64,000 nucleotides of DNA from an uncultured Actinomycetes bacterium (GCA_903873775.1 CAIQPR010000013.1:1-64000); one strand, 5' to 3'. Shown: positions 15,327 to 26,224, counted from the first letter of the stretch. The notes: a model not told the origin generated them from the sequence alone. Numbers and translations are program-made.

Positions 15327-15911
15327 ATGTCGCAGGTCACTTTGAGTGCAACGACCAATCGTGAGATCGGCTCGCGCCCGGTGCGCCGGCTGCGCGCCGA
15401 GGGCTTCATTCCCGGCGTTGTGTACGGCGAGGGCGTCTCTCCGCTGCCCGTCTCCGTCAACGCGAAGGACTTCCGCCACGCCGTGTCCGGTGACCAGGGA
15501 CTCAACACCCTCATCACGCTCGACGCCGACGGCACCGCCTTCACCGTCATGGCCCGTGAGATTCAGCGCCACCCGGTGCGCAACACCGTCGCGCACATCG
15601 ACTTTCAGGTTGTGGACCCGAACAAGGGCGTGACCGTGGAAGTCCCGCTGCACCTTGTGGGTGACGCGGTGGAAGTCCGTCACGCGGACTACGAAGTCGA
15701 CCAGCAGGCCTTCTCCTTGTTGATCACTGCTCGTCCGGACCAGATCCCGACGCACGTCAACGTGGACATCTCCGACCTGAAGGCCGGTGGATCGATCAAG
15801 GTGGGCGACGTCGTGTTGCCGGAGGGTGTGGTGGCCGCGGGTGACCACGGTCTGCCGGTCGTTGCGACGCGCGCTGGCCGCGCCGCCAAGACCGCCGCGC
15901 CGCAGGCCTAG
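15327..15911 (+). CDS. rplY: 50S ribosomal protein bL25 (CTC-type general stress form)
   Basis: 194 residues, so this is the two-domain CTC type rather than the short E. coli L25. It binds 5S rRNA. The N-terminal L25 domain starts VTLSATTNREIGSRPVRRLR and contains FIPGVVYGEG; the C-terminal TL5/CTC beta domain includes VPLHLVGDAVEV, THVNVDISDLKAGGSIKVGD and VVATRAGRA. ATG 15327 has AGAGGAG 6-7 nt upstream and is preferred over the open upstream frame. It is followed 6 bases later by pth, a pairing common in bacteria. Confidence 0.94.
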   Translation: MSQVTLSATTNREIGSRPVRRLRAEGFIPGVVYGEGVSPLPVSVNAKDFRHAVSGDQGLNTLITLDADGTAFTVMAREIQRHPVRNTVAHIDFQVVDPNKGVTVEVPLHLVGDAVEVRHADYEVDQQAFSLLITARPDQIPTHVNVDISDLKAGGSIKVGDVVLPEGVVAAGDHGLPVVATRAGRAAKTAAPQA

Positions 15912-15917
15912 TTCGTC

Positions 15918-16547
15918 GTGGCGCTTCGGCGGCCACGCGACGGGCAGGAGCGACGGGGGAGCGCCAGCGATCTGGTGATCCTGGGACTCGCCAATCCCGG
16001 TGCCCAGTATGAAGGTTCTCGCCACAATGTGGGCGGCGACGCCGTGCGACTTCTGGCGCAGAGGCACCACGCCACGCTGAAACTGGAAAGTCGTCAGCGG
16101 TGTCTCAGTGCGACCATTGTCACGGACATCGGACGCGTCACCTTGGCCGTGCCGACGACGTTCATGAACGAATCCGGCGCGGCTCTGCCACCCCTGTTCC
16201 GTCGGGTGTCTATGGAGGACCCCGCTCGACTCCTGGTGGCCCACGACGAGCTCGATCTTGACCCCGGACGCTTGCGTCTCAAGTGGGCCGGGGGTCTCGC
16301 GGGACACAATGGCTTGAAGTCCATCGCGGGCGTTCTGTCGACCCAAGATTTCTGGCGCCTGCGGATCGGCATAGGCAAGCCGCCGACGAAAGAGCAGGGC
16401 GCGGACTGGGTCCTACGACCACCCACGGGTGAACGGCGACGGGACCTCGTCCAGACAGTTGAGGCGGCCGCCGACGCACTCGAGCAGGCACTCAGCGTGC
16501 CGATGGACGAAGCGCAGCGCCGCGTGAATGCGCCGACGGGTGAGTGA
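15918..16547 (+). CDS. pth: Peptidyl-tRNA hydrolase
   Basis: 209 residues including a ~16-residue basic N-terminal extension before the family start LVILGLANPGAQYEGSRHN, which contains the catalytic His in SRHNVG. Other motifs are TTFMNESG, LLVAHDELDLDPGRLRLK with the catalytic Asp, and GGLAGHNGLKSI. It releases peptides from tRNAs dropped off the ribosome. GTG 15918 follows rplY by 6 bases; the 3' end overlaps mfd. Confidence 0.95.
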   Translation: MALRRPRDGQERRGSASDLVILGLANPGAQYEGSRHNVGGDAVRLLAQRHHATLKLESRQRCLSATIVTDIGRVTLAVPTTFMNESGAALPPLFRRVSMEDPARLLVAHDELDLDPGRLRLKWAGGLAGHNGLKSIAGVLSTQDFWRLRIGIGKPPTKEQGADWVLRPPTGERRRDLVQTVEAAADALEQALSVPMDEAQRRVNAPTGE

Positions 16548-19500
16548 GGTGAGCGCCCTCGCGCGTCTCCTGCCCCGACTCGATCGATCTCTGTCCGCCG
16601 CGTCCGGCGCGCGCGACGTGGTGGTGGGCACCTTTGCCGCACCCGCCGTGGTCGCCCACTACGCCACCTCCCATGAGTTGACGGTGGTGCTGACGCCGAC
16701 GCAAACGGTGGCGGACGAAATGTTCGCGGCTCTGCGGGTGCTCTGTGACGGCGACGTGGCCCTGCTGCCGGCGTGGGACACGCACCCCCTCGAGCGAGTG
16801 AGTCCGGATCTGCAGGTCATGGGCCAGCGTCACGAGATTCGCTGGCGCCTCGGTGACGGCGCTCGTGCGCCCCGGGTGCTGGTCGCGAGTGTGCGGGCCG
16901 CAACCCAGATTGTGACGCCCGAGCCCGTCGCGCCGCCGATATCGCTGCGCGTCGGCGACGTGCTCCAGCGCGATGATCTCATCGGCGACCTGGTGGGATT
17001 CGGGTATCGCCGGGAACACGCCGTCGAGCACCGGGGGGAGATCGCGGTGCGCGGCGGCATCGTCGACGTGTGGCCCTCGGGCGCCGACGAACCCGTCCGC
17101 ATCGATCTCTTCGGCGACGACGTCGAACGTCTGTGCGTCTTTGACGTGGGGGATCAGCGTTCTCTGCACGACGTCGACGAAGTGGAGATCTACGCGGCCC
17201 GCGAATGGCGCCCGTCGGCGTCCACCCGCGCGCGCTCGCGAGAGTTGGCGGACGAGTACGCGTGGGGTCGAGAGACATTTCACCGCATAGCCGACGGCAC
17301 CCTTTTTGATGGCATGGAGGGGTGGTTGCCGTGGTTCAACGACGCGCACACCACCATCCTTGACGACCTGCCCGCGTCGGCGTCGCTCGTCCTCGTCGAA
17401 CCCCAGCGCACCGAAGACCGCCTCCGCGAGCTGCTCGAGGAGGAACGCGATCTGGTCGAAGCGGTCGGACGAACGTGGGGTGTCGATCACGACCTGCCTC
17501 TGGTTCACGTGAGTTGGGACGACAGCGTCGCGCGTCAGGACGTCGGCCTGCGCGTTGGTGGTGCCGGAGGGGTCGGCTCGTTCCAGTGGCCGGTGAACAG
17601 TCCGCCCGTGGTCCAGGGTGATCCCGCGCGTCTCGCCACGCACGTGCGGTCGTGGGGTCCTCACCATCGCGGCGTCATCGCCGCGTCGTCGTCCGCGTCG
17701 GCGCACCGCATCGCGGAACTTCTCCGCGCGGAGGGCGTCGAAGTCTCGACGAATCCCGACGCCGTGCTCGAACTGCGCGTGAGTGTCGTCGTTGCTCCTC
17801 TGCCCCACGGTTTCAGCGTCGACGACGCCGACCTTACGGTGTGGAGCGAATCGGACGTCACGGGTCGACGTGCCGTTCACCGCGCGCCGCGCACGCGGTC
17901 GCGGGCCGTGGACGGCTTCTTTGATGGTCTGGCCATTGGTAGTTACGTCGTGCACCGCCAGCACGGGGTGGCGAGATTTTCGGGCTCGACGACCCGCGCC
18001 ATCAATGGCACCACTCGTGACTATCTCATTCTCGAATTCAAAGATGGACGCAGTTATTGGCCGACCGACCAGATTGACGCTCTGACTCCCTACACGGGTG
18101 GTGACGCGCCGACATTGTCCAAGATGGGCTCCGAGCAGTGGCAACGCACCCGGGCCAAGGCCCGCGCCGCGGCCACGCTGGTCGCGCAGGAATTGGTCGA
18201 GCTCTACCGGGCGCGCGTGGTCGCTCCGGGATTTGCCTTCAGTCCCGACACCGCCTGGCAGCTCGAGATGGAGTCTTTGTTTCCTTTCACCGAAACGGCG
18301 GACCAGTTGCGGGCGATCGCCGAGGTCAAAGAGGACATGGAGCGACCCCGACCGATGGACCGCTTGGTGTGTGCGGACGTCGGCTTCGGAAAGACAGAGA
18401 TCGCCCTCCGCGCGGTGTTCAAGGCGGTCCAGGACAACAAGCAGGCCGCGGTGCTCGTGCCGACGACGCTGTTGGCGAGTCAGCACTTCGCCACACTCAG
18501 TGAGCGCTTCGCCGGCTTTCCGGTCAAGGTTGAACTTCTGAGTCGCTTCGTTGACGAGTCGGATGTGCGTCGCACCATCGCCGGTCTGGCCGACGGATCC
18601 GTCGACGTGGTCGTAGGAACGCACCGCTTGCTGGATGAGAAGATCGTCTACAAAGACTTGGGCTTGTTGGTCGTCGACGAAGAGCAACGTTTTGGTGTGA
18701 CCCACAAAGAAGCCATCAAGAAGCGAGCCGTGGGTGTGGACGTGCTCACGCTGTCCGCAAGCCCCATTCCGCGCACCCTCGAAATGGCTTTCGCCGGCAT
18801 TCGTGACCTCTCCATGGTCACCACGCCGCCGGCCGAACGTCGGCCCATCCTGACCCACGTCGGGGAATACGACGAGGCCGCAGTTGTGGAAGCCATCCGC
18901 CGCGAACTCTTGCGCGAGGGCCAGGTGTTCTTTGTCCACAACCGGGTGGCGGATATCGACGAAGTGTCGAGACGTCTCGGGTCGCTCGTGCCGGACGCGC
19001 GGCTGGCGGTGGCGCACGGACAAATGGACGAGGGGTCCCTCGAGACGATCGTGAACGACTTCTGGCAGCGACGCTACGACGTGCTGGTTTGCACGACGAT
19101 TGTGGAGTCTGGCATTGACATGCCGAGTGTCAACACATTGATTGTCGATCGCGCGGACCTGTTGGGGCTCGGGCAGCTTCACCAATTGCGTGGTCGCGTA
19201 GGTCGCGCGGGTCAGCGCGCGTACGCGTACCTCTTTCATCCCTCCGACCGCGTGCTCAGCGAAACGGCCTACGAGCGGCTGCGGACCATTGGCGACAACA
19301 CGGCGCTCGGGAGTGGATTCAAGATCGCCATGCGCGACCTCGAGATTCGTGGTGCGGGAAACCTGCTCGGCCACGACCAATCGGGTCCCGTGGCGGCGGT
19401 GGGGTACGACCTCTACATGCAATTGGTGGCCGAGGCTGTGGCGGAGGCGAAGGGTGAGGTTCCTCGCGAGGTGGTCACCGTGTCGATGGACGTCCCCGGC

Positions 19501-19962
19501 GACGCGCACCTGCCCACGACCTACGTCGAGGCCGATGACGATCGCCTCGAGGCCTACCGACGCCTCGCCAGTGTCACCACGCTCGCCGATCTCGAGGACG
19601 TGCGCGCGGAGTGGGTGGACCGTTACGGACCGCTTCCTGCACCCGCCGAGGGACTCCTAACGTTGACCGAGTTGCGCGTCGAATGCCTGCGCGTCGGCGT
19701 GCGAGAGATTGTCGTCCAGCCGGCCAAGGTCGGCATTCGCTCTCGTCCCGCCGCACGGCTCGGACCCTTGGTGCTGCCGCTTTCGCAACAACTACGGGTG
19801 CGGCGCCTCTACGGGTCCCAGGCGTACGACGAGACCACCCACGAATTGCGCATCGAACTCGACCCTCGCGAGAACAGTCCGGCGCCGCTGATTGCGTTGC
19901 TCCGCGATGTAGTACCTCCCGACGCACCAACGCCCGCGGATGCGGTCGGTAGCATGGCCTAA
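16540..19962 (+). CDS. mfd: Transcription-repair coupling factor Mfd
   Basis: 1140 residues. Mfd pushes stalled RNA polymerase off damaged template strands and recruits UvrA. In order: UvrB-like N-terminal domains (LPAWDTHPLERVSP, AVRGGIVDVWP), RNA polymerase interaction domain (YVVHRQHGVARF), RecG-like ATPase with Walker A CADVGFGKTEIA, DEEQ box and motif III SASPIPRTLEM, then VESGIDMPSVNTLIVDRAD and QLRGRVGRAGQ, and the C-terminal TRCF domain. Possible starts are ATG 16528, GTG 16540 and GTG 16549; the last two overlap or closely follow the pth stop, and 16540 is given as a compromise. A >1000-codon open frame on the opposite strand is a GC-bias shadow. Confidence 0.96.
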   Translation: MSEVSALARLLPRLDRSLSAASGARDVVVGTFAAPAVVAHYATSHELTVVLTPTQTVADEMFAALRVLCDGDVALLPAWDTHPLERVSPDLQVMGQRHEIRWRLGDGARAPRVLVASVRAATQIVTPEPVAPPISLRVGDVLQRDDLIGDLVGFGYRREHAVEHRGEIAVRGGIVDVWPSGADEPVRIDLFGDDVERLCVFDVGDQRSLHDVDEVEIYAAREWRPSASTRARSRELADEYAWGRETFHRIADGTLFDGMEGWLPWFNDAHTTILDDLPASASLVLVEPQRTEDRLRELLEEERDLVEAVGRTWGVDHDLPLVHVSWDDSVARQDVGLRVGGAGGVGSFQWPVNSPPVVQGDPARLATHVRSWGPHHRGVIAASSSASAHRIAELLRAEGVEVSTNPDAVLELRVSVVVAPLPHGFSVDDADLTVWSESDVTGRRAVHRAPRTRSRAVDGFFDGLAIGSYVVHRQHGVARFSGSTTRAINGTTRDYLILEFKDGRSYWPTDQIDALTPYTGGDAPTLSKMGSEQWQRTRAKARAAATLVAQELVELYRARVVAPGFAFSPDTAWQLEMESLFPFTETADQLRAIAEVKEDMERPRPMDRLVCADVGFGKTEIALRAVFKAVQDNKQAAVLVPTTLLASQHFATLSERFAGFPVKVELLSRFVDESDVRRTIAGLADGSVDVVVGTHRLLDEKIVYKDLGLLVVDEEQRFGVTHKEAIKKRAVGVDVLTLSASPIPRTLEMAFAGIRDLSMVTTPPAERRPILTHVGEYDEAAVVEAIRRELLREGQVFFVHNRVADIDEVSRRLGSLVPDARLAVAHGQMDEGSLETIVNDFWQRRYDVLVCTTIVESGIDMPSVNTLIVDRADLLGLGQLHQLRGRVGRAGQRAYAYLFHPSDRVLSETAYERLRTIGDNTALGSGFKIAMRDLEIRGAGNLLGHDQSGPVAAVGYDLYMQLVAEAVAEAKGEVPREVVTVSMDVPGDAHLPTTYVEADDDRLEAYRRLASVTTLADLEDVRAEWVDRYGPLPAPAEGLLTLTELRVECLRVGVREIVVQPAKVGIRSRPAARLGPLVLPLSQQLRVRRLYGSQAYDETTHELRIELDPRENSPAPLIALLRDVVPPDAPTPADAVGSMA

Positions 19963-21005
19963 TGCGCCGACTCGTCGTTGTTCTCGTCATTGCCCTCCTC
20001 GGAGCGGGTTTCGCCGGCCGCATTGTGAGCGCCGATGGTGCTCGCGTCGGCACCGCGAGCGTCTCCTCACCCACCCTGCGCGCCGAGCTGGCCGTCATTC
20101 ACAGCCACCCGCAGTACGCCTGCTACCTCGCCGGTCTCTACAGCATGGACGTGTCCTCCACGTCCACGGCGTTCAGCGCCAAGGGTTCCGCGACGTGGAC
20201 CGGAACTCAGGTGGAGGGCCTGTCGATTCGCAACTACGCGATTCGTCATTTGCACTGGTCCCCGAGCAGTGTCAATTACGCCACCGCGACCACGGAGTAC
20301 GCGAATGAGTTGACGAACGCGGCGGCGTCCGCGGCGGTGAGCTGCGCCACGTCCGCGACGAGTGCAGTTGCTCACTTGCCGAAGTGGTTCCTGCGCGATC
20401 AGCTGCTGAATGAAGCGGCGTCGGTGTACGTCGTCAGTCACGGAGCGGGGGTGTACCCGACGACTCTGGCCGGTCTCCACGCGTACTACAACGCGCACCC
20501 CGACTACTACCAAACGATTTGTGTGTCGGTGGCGGTGGTGCCGGTGGCGAATGTGAATCAATTCGAAGCTGCGCGCGAACAGGGTGCGAGTATCACGCAA
20601 TTGGCACACGAGTTCTCTGTGGAGTCCCAGGTGGCGCTCGGCTGCTACGGACCCACGTCGACGGCGTACACGTCGGTGCGCGCCGACACGTACGGCAACC
20701 CGTTGAACCAGTTCCCTGCGTCCTACCACCCGTACAACAACAACGGCTCCGAAGAGGCGCTATACGTCGCGGCCACGTCGACGACGCCGGCGAGTTTCTC
20801 GGAGTCTGCTCCCATCGTTCTCGAAGACGTGCGGGCCCATAACCAGAACATCGCCCTGCAATCGCAGTCCGCCGTTTTGGGCAGCGAGCACGTGTTCGTC
20901 GACCCCGCCTTCGGCGTGTGGTCGCCGACGAAGTTGAAGGTGTCAACGCTGTCGACCCCCCGTGCGTCGGTGACCCCGGGCGGCGGCAGCGCTCTGGGTC
21001 TGTAG
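19962..21005 (+). CDS. Secreted SurA/parvulin-like foldase homologue (degenerate)
   Basis: 347 residues with an N-terminal signal or anchor (about 3-22, LVVVLVIALLGAGFAG). Overall layout resembles actinobacterial SurA_N/PPIC proteins: a helical N-terminal part with YANELTNAAAS, then a short region VSVAVVPVANVNQFEAAREQ...ITQLAHEFSVES...ALGCYGP that aligns with the parvulin pattern (HILV-A-x-G-FA-LA-S-D-GG-LG). The C-terminal FVDPAFGVWSP matches the conserved end of that family. The parvulin catalytic residues are mostly lost (the HILV His is replaced), so it is probably a chaperone-like rather than isomerase-active protein (inference). The ATG shares one base with the mfd stop, and mazG follows without a gap. 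Confidence 0.6.
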   Translation: MRRLVVVLVIALLGAGFAGRIVSADGARVGTASVSSPTLRAELAVIHSHPQYACYLAGLYSMDVSSTSTAFSAKGSATWTGTQVEGLSIRNYAIRHLHWSPSSVNYATATTEYANELTNAAASAAVSCATSATSAVAHLPKWFLRDQLLNEAASVYVVSHGAGVYPTTLAGLHAYYNAHPDYYQTICVSVAVVPVANVNQFEAAREQGASITQLAHEFSVESQVALGCYGPTSTAYTSVRADTYGNPLNQFPASYHPYNNNGSEEALYVAATSTTPASFSESAPIVLEDVRAHNQNIALQSQSAVLGSEHVFVDPAFGVWSPTKLKVSTLSTPRASVTPGGGSALGL

Positions 21006-22391
21006 GTGGCCCAGCCCACCGTCATCGTCGTCGGGCTCGGTCCCGGTGACGGTGAGTTGATGACGACGGCAGCGCGCACCGCACTCAGCACGGCCACGGT
21101 GGCTCGACTGCGCACGCGACGCCATCCCGCCGCCGCGCTGTTTCCGACGGTCGAGAGTTACGACGACTGGTACGACGAGGCGGAAAGTTTCGAAGAACTC
21201 TATGAACGCATCGTCGAGGACGTGGTGGGGCTCGCTCGCACGTCCCCCACTTCGGAGATGGTGTACGCCGTACCCGGTTCGCCGATGGTCGCCGAGCGCA
21301 CGGTGGAGCTTCTCGTCGCGCGCGAGGACGTTCGCGTGATGCGCCAACCCGCCGTCTCGGTGATCGACGTGGCCTGCGCAGCGTTAGGGCGAGATCCCAT
21401 GGCCGTCGGTCTTCGCGTCGTCGACGCTCTTGATGGGGTGGAGGCTTTTCGGGGGCCCGGACCGCTCTTGATTCTGCAGACCTACAGTCCGGAAGTTCTG
21501 GCGACGACCGCAGACCGACTTTCGCGCGATACTCCCGTCACGGTCGTGCACCACGCGGGACTTCCCGATCAGGTCATCACCACTCTTCCGGCACAGTCGC
21601 TCGCCACCTTCGCCGCCGCTGATCATCTGACGTCGCTATGGGTGGACGATCTGCGCACCGCGGGCGTCGCGATGGACGACCTGGTCGATCTCATGCGCAC
21701 ATTGCGTCGCGAGTGTCCCTGGGACCAAGAGCAGACGCACACCTCGCTGACCCGCCATCTTCTCGAGGAATCCTACGAAGCCCTCGATGCCCTCGAGGCC
21801 TACGATCCCGACGACCTACAGAGTGACCCGGCGCACGTGATCGAGGAATTGGGTGACGTTCTCTTTCAGGTGGTCTTTCACGCCGAACTCGGGAGTGAGG
21901 ACGATCGATTCGACGCCGTCACCATCGCCGACGGCGTGCGCGAGAAACTCATCAGTCGTCACCCGCACGTGTTCGAGGGCGTGGAGGTGGACGGGGCCGA
22001 CGACGTCGCCTCTCGCTGGGAGACGTTGAAGCGCGCAGAAAAGCAACGCAGCAGTGTCACCGACGGCATCGCTTTGCAACTACCCGCACTGTCCCTCTAC
22101 GCCAAGATGCGGCGCAAGGCCTTGTCTGTTGGCGTGCCCTTGCGCGACGAGGGTGACTTGCGTGAGCGCATTGCCGCTCTCGTGACGGCCCTCGACATAC
22201 CGAGCGCGCCGGTGAGTGACGCGATGGTGGACGAGGCGCCGCCCGCGTGGGGCGACATTCTCGCGGGGCTCGAAGATCTGGCACGCGTGGCGGGCATTGA
22301 TCTCGAGGCCGTGGTGCGAGAACGAGCCCTGCGACTACGCGAGGAGATTCGCGCCTACGAACTCGCGCAATCTCCGGCCCCGGAGGCGTAA
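21006..22391 (+). CDS. mazG: MazG nucleotide pyrophosphohydrolase fused to a tetrapyrrole-methylase-like domain (YabN type)
   Basis: 461 residues. The N-terminal half (1-220) is a SAM-binding tetrapyrrole/corrin methylase-like domain (VVGLGPGDGELMTT, YAVPGSPMVAERTVELL). The C-terminal half is MazG, which hydrolyses NTPs: LRRECPWDQEQTHTSL, LLEESYEALDAL with the metal-binding EESYE, and EELGDVLFQVVFHA. The fusion matches B. subtilis YabN. MazG limits aberrant or excess (d)NTPs. GTG 21006 directly follows the previous stop. Confidence 0.92.
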   Translation: MAQPTVIVVGLGPGDGELMTTAARTALSTATVARLRTRRHPAAALFPTVESYDDWYDEAESFEELYERIVEDVVGLARTSPTSEMVYAVPGSPMVAERTVELLVAREDVRVMRQPAVSVIDVACAALGRDPMAVGLRVVDALDGVEAFRGPGPLLILQTYSPEVLATTADRLSRDTPVTVVHHAGLPDQVITTLPAQSLATFAAADHLTSLWVDDLRTAGVAMDDLVDLMRTLRRECPWDQEQTHTSLTRHLLEESYEALDALEAYDPDDLQSDPAHVIEELGDVLFQVVFHAELGSEDDRFDAVTIADGVREKLISRHPHVFEGVEVDGADDVASRWETLKRAEKQRSSVTDGIALQLPALSLYAKMRRKALSVGVPLRDEGDLRERIAALVTALDIPSAPVSDAMVDEAPPAWGDILAGLEDLARVAGIDLEAVVRERALRLREEIRAYELAQSPAPEA

Positions 22392-23738
<1,347 letters not shown>

Positions 23739-23741
23739 CCC

Positions 23742-24158
23742 ATGCACCGGGTGGCCCAGAGACTCATCATGCCGCTCACGATCCTGACGGCGATCGGACT
23801 CATCGTCGCGTGGTTCCCGTTCTCAACGCTGATGAACCAGCGTTCGCAGATGGCCCAGGTGTCGGCCCAGATTTCCATGCTGCACCGACAGGGTCAGGCC
23901 CTCGAAAAAGAGCAGCGGAGTCTCTCGACGCCGGAAGCGACGGAGCGTCTCGCCCGACAGGAGTACCAATTGGTGCTGCCGGGGCAGCGACTCATCCAGG
24001 TACTCGACAACGGACAGGGCACGGCGGGCGACCCCGGTTCCGTGCCGCTCGTCTCGCCGCTCGGGGTGTCATCGACAACGACGAGTGGTCCGGCCACCCA
24101 TCACGCCCGCGCGGGCTTCTGGTCGCGCGTGGCGAGCACCCTCGAATTCTGGCGTTGA
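23742..24158 (+). CDS. FtsB/DivIC-family septum formation initiator
   Basis: 138 residues: short cytoplasmic tail, one transmembrane helix (about 10-28), then a coiled coil (NQRSQMAQVSAQISMLHRQGQALEKE) and the typical TPEATERLARQEYQLVLPGQRL. A Ser/Thr-rich region follows and ends in an aromatic FWSRVASTLEFW. FtsB/DivIC joins FtsL and FtsQ in the divisome. The position eno-ftsB/divIC-DUF501-ppx is conserved in actinobacteria. It follows eno by 3 bases and overlaps the next gene (TTGA). Confidence 0.88.
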   Translation: MHRVAQRLIMPLTILTAIGLIVAWFPFSTLMNQRSQMAQVSAQISMLHRQGQALEKEQRSLSTPEATERLARQEYQLVLPGQRLIQVLDNGQGTAGDPGSVPLVSPLGVSSTTTSGPATHHARAGFWSRVASTLEFWR

Positions 24159-24637
24159 CCACCTTTAACGACGCGCTGCCCGATGACGAGGCCGCGGTGA
24201 CCCAGTTGCTCGGCCGCCCCGTGGCTGCTCGATTTGCCGTCGTCGTACGACGGACGGACGGCTCCCCGGTGGTGATCGAGAACGAACCGCACTTGCGCGA
24301 CGGCACGCCGCTACCGACATTGTTCTGGTTGGTGGATCGAGAGTTGCTCGAAGCCGTCAGTCGCCTCGAGAGCACGGGCGGCGTGCACCGTTACGAAGAC
24401 CTGGTCGACCCCGAGGAATTGGACGCCGCCCACGCCGCGTACGCCCGTCGACGAGAGTCGGCGGTGGTCCGTCGCGACCTCGTGCAGCCGACCGGCGGAG
24501 TGGCGGGGACGCGTCGGGGCGTGAAGTGTTTGCACGCCCACCTCGCCTACTTCCTCGTGGGCGGTCAGGACCCGGTGGGCGCCTTGGTGGCGGCCGAGGT
24601 GGGCGTGCCACCGCTCGTTATCTGTGAGGTTCGATGA
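24155..24637 (+). CDS. DUF501 family protein
   Basis: 160 residues, cytosolic. It matches the actinobacterial DUF501 family found between divIC and the Ppx/GppA gene: start NDALPDDEAAVTQLLGRP, PVVIENEPHLRDGTPLPTLFWL, and VKCLHAHLAYFLVGGQDPVG near the C-terminus, where the two His and one Cys could bind metal. Function is unknown. The TTG start at 24155 overlaps the previous stop (TTGA); the frame stays open upstream but without a family match. Confidence 0.87.
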   Translation: MTTFNDALPDDEAAVTQLLGRPVAARFAVVVRRTDGSPVVIENEPHLRDGTPLPTLFWLVDRELLEAVSRLESTGGVHRYEDLVDPEELDAAHAAYARRRESAVVRRDLVQPTGGVAGTRRGVKCLHAHLAYFLVGGQDPVGALVAAEVGVPPLVICEVR

Positions 24638-25554
24638 CCGTCGCGGCCCTCGATTGCGGGACCAATTCCACGCGACTGCTCGTCGTGGACGATGAGGGGC
24701 GTGCCCTCGTGCGCGACATGCGCATTACGCGTCTCGGTCAAGGTGTGGACGCGACCGGAGTGCTCGCCGACGAGGCTCTGGCCCGCACGTGGTCGGTCTT
24801 AGAGGAGTATCACGAGGTCATGGTGACCGCCGGGGTTCGCGCCGCGCGGCTCGTGGCGACCTCCGCGGTGCGTGACGCGACGAATGGTCAGTTGTTTCTC
24901 GACCGCGCGGCGGAGATCACGGGGGCGGAGGTCGCGCTCCTGACGGGCGTGCAGGAGGCGGAGATGTCCCTGCGCGGGGCCACGAGCGATCTCGCGCCAG
25001 TAAGCGAACCGACGATGATCGTGGACATTGGCGGCGGGTCGACGGAGCTGGCGGCCCGTGTCGATGGCGACATCGTGAGGTACTCGATGCAATTGGGTTG
25101 CGTGCGGGTGACCGAACGCGTGCTCGGCGCACGGGTCGTGACGCCCGCGACCTCCGAGGCCGCCCGCGCCATGATCACGTCCGAGCTCGACGCCGCGTTC
25201 GGCGCTGATCCTCGCTTCTCACGTCTCGTCGGGAGTGTTCGCATCGTGGGTCTCGCCGGCACCGTGGCCACCTTGGCCCAATTAGTGGCGGGCCTATCCA
25301 CGTATGACCGAGACAGCGTTCACCACCGACGTCTGACGCGTCGCGACGTAGTCGAGTGGCGTGACCGACTCGGCGCGCTCGAGCCCGCCGAGCGGCTTCC
25401 GTTCCCGGGCATGGTGCCCGGGCGAGAAGATGTGTTGCCCGCGGGACTCTTCATTCTTGACGCCATCCTCGAGCGATTCGAGGTTGAGGAGCTCCTCTCG
25501 AGTGAGAACGACATCCTCGACGGCCTCGCGGCATCCATAGTGGCGCCGTCGTGA
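24634..25554 (+). CDS. ppx: Exopolyphosphatase / guanosine pentaphosphate phosphohydrolase (Ppx/GppA)
   Basis: 306 residues, the short two-domain form common in actinobacteria. The ASKHA-fold phosphate loops are ALDCGTNSTRLLVVD and VDIGGGSTELA; ATSAVRDATNG and EAEMSLRGA are also typical. It removes terminal phosphates from polyphosphate and/or pppGpp. ATG 24634 overlaps the DUF501 stop (ATGA). Confidence 0.92.
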   Translation: MTVAALDCGTNSTRLLVVDDEGRALVRDMRITRLGQGVDATGVLADEALARTWSVLEEYHEVMVTAGVRAARLVATSAVRDATNGQLFLDRAAEITGAEVALLTGVQEAEMSLRGATSDLAPVSEPTMIVDIGGGSTELAARVDGDIVRYSMQLGCVRVTERVLGARVVTPATSEAARAMITSELDAAFGADPRFSRLVGSVRIVGLAGTVATLAQLVAGLSTYDRDSVHHRRLTRRDVVEWRDRLGALEPAERLPFPGMVPGREDVLPAGLFILDAILERFEVEELLSSENDILDGLAASIVAPS

Positions 25555-25597
25555 GGGGACACGTAGTCTGCACGTGTCGAGTGAGGAGCGGACACTA

Positions 25598-26224
25598 GTG
25601 AGCATGAGGACGATGTCGTATGCGCCGCTCGTGCTGCACGGCCGTCGCCTTGTTCTTCGCACACTGACAGAAAACGACTACGAGGGATGGGTCGAGGTCC
25701 GCACGCGGTGCCGGGACTGGCTTCAGAAGTGGGAGCCCCGTCCCGCGAATTCGCAACACCTCGCAGAAGATCGGCGCAGTTTCGTCGGCCGGTGCGCCAT
25801 TCGAGAGCGCGAACGGCAACTCGGCACCGCCTACGGCTTCGGGATTTTCGTGGCCGGTCAATTCGCGGGCGAACTCACTCTCTCCTCCATCCAGCGTGGT
25901 CCCCTCCAGTCGGGCTTCGTGGGGTACTGGATCGATGAAGCCCAAGCGGGGCAGGGGTACGTGCCCGAAGCGGTCGTGACATTGCTGCAATACGCCTTTG
26001 ACACACTGAGACTCCACCGCATCGAGATCAACATCATTCCGCGAAATGCGTCGTCCCGACGCGTGGTCGAGAAGCTGGGTCTGCGCTTTGAGGGTGTGGC
26101 CGAGCGCTATCTCGAGATCGACGGGGCGTGGGAGGACCACGCACGATTCGCCATCACGGCCGAGGAGTGGAGCGATCGCGCGCCCGAGCTCGTGACGTCG
26201 TGGCTTCTGCCACGGGTTCACTAG
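25598..26224 (+). CDS. RimJ/RimL-type GNAT N-acetyltransferase
   Basis: 208 residues. One GNAT fold: LHGRRLVLRTLTENDYEGW, then FVAGQFAGELTLSSI, VGYWIDEAQAGQGYVPEAV containing the acetyl-CoA loop Q-A-G-Q-G-Y, and RIEINIIPRNASSRRVVEKLGLRFEG. This is the ribosomal-protein alanine acetyltransferase (RimJ-like) subgroup, so the likely substrate is a protein N-terminus; other amines cannot be excluded. GTG 25598 is preferred because GAGGAG is 9 nt upstream; GTG 25574 is an alternative. It overlaps the convergent GT2 gene by 4 bases. Confidence 0.88.
   Translation: MSMRTMSYAPLVLHGRRLVLRTLTENDYEGWVEVRTRCRDWLQKWEPRPANSQHLAEDRRSFVGRCAIRERERQLGTAYGFGIFVAGQFAGELTLSSIQRGPLQSGFVGYWIDEAQAGQGYVPEAVVTLLQYAFDTLRLHRIEINIIPRNASSRRVVEKLGLRFEGVAERYLEIDGAWEDHARFAITAEEWSDRAPELVTSWLLPRVH

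Noticed and set aside
16492-19509. Open frame of 1005 codons on the minus strand opposite mfd
   Set aside because: It lies entirely within mfd, whose protein has all family motifs. The antisense translation is Arg/His/Val-rich without recognisable domains, as expected from GC-biased third positions.
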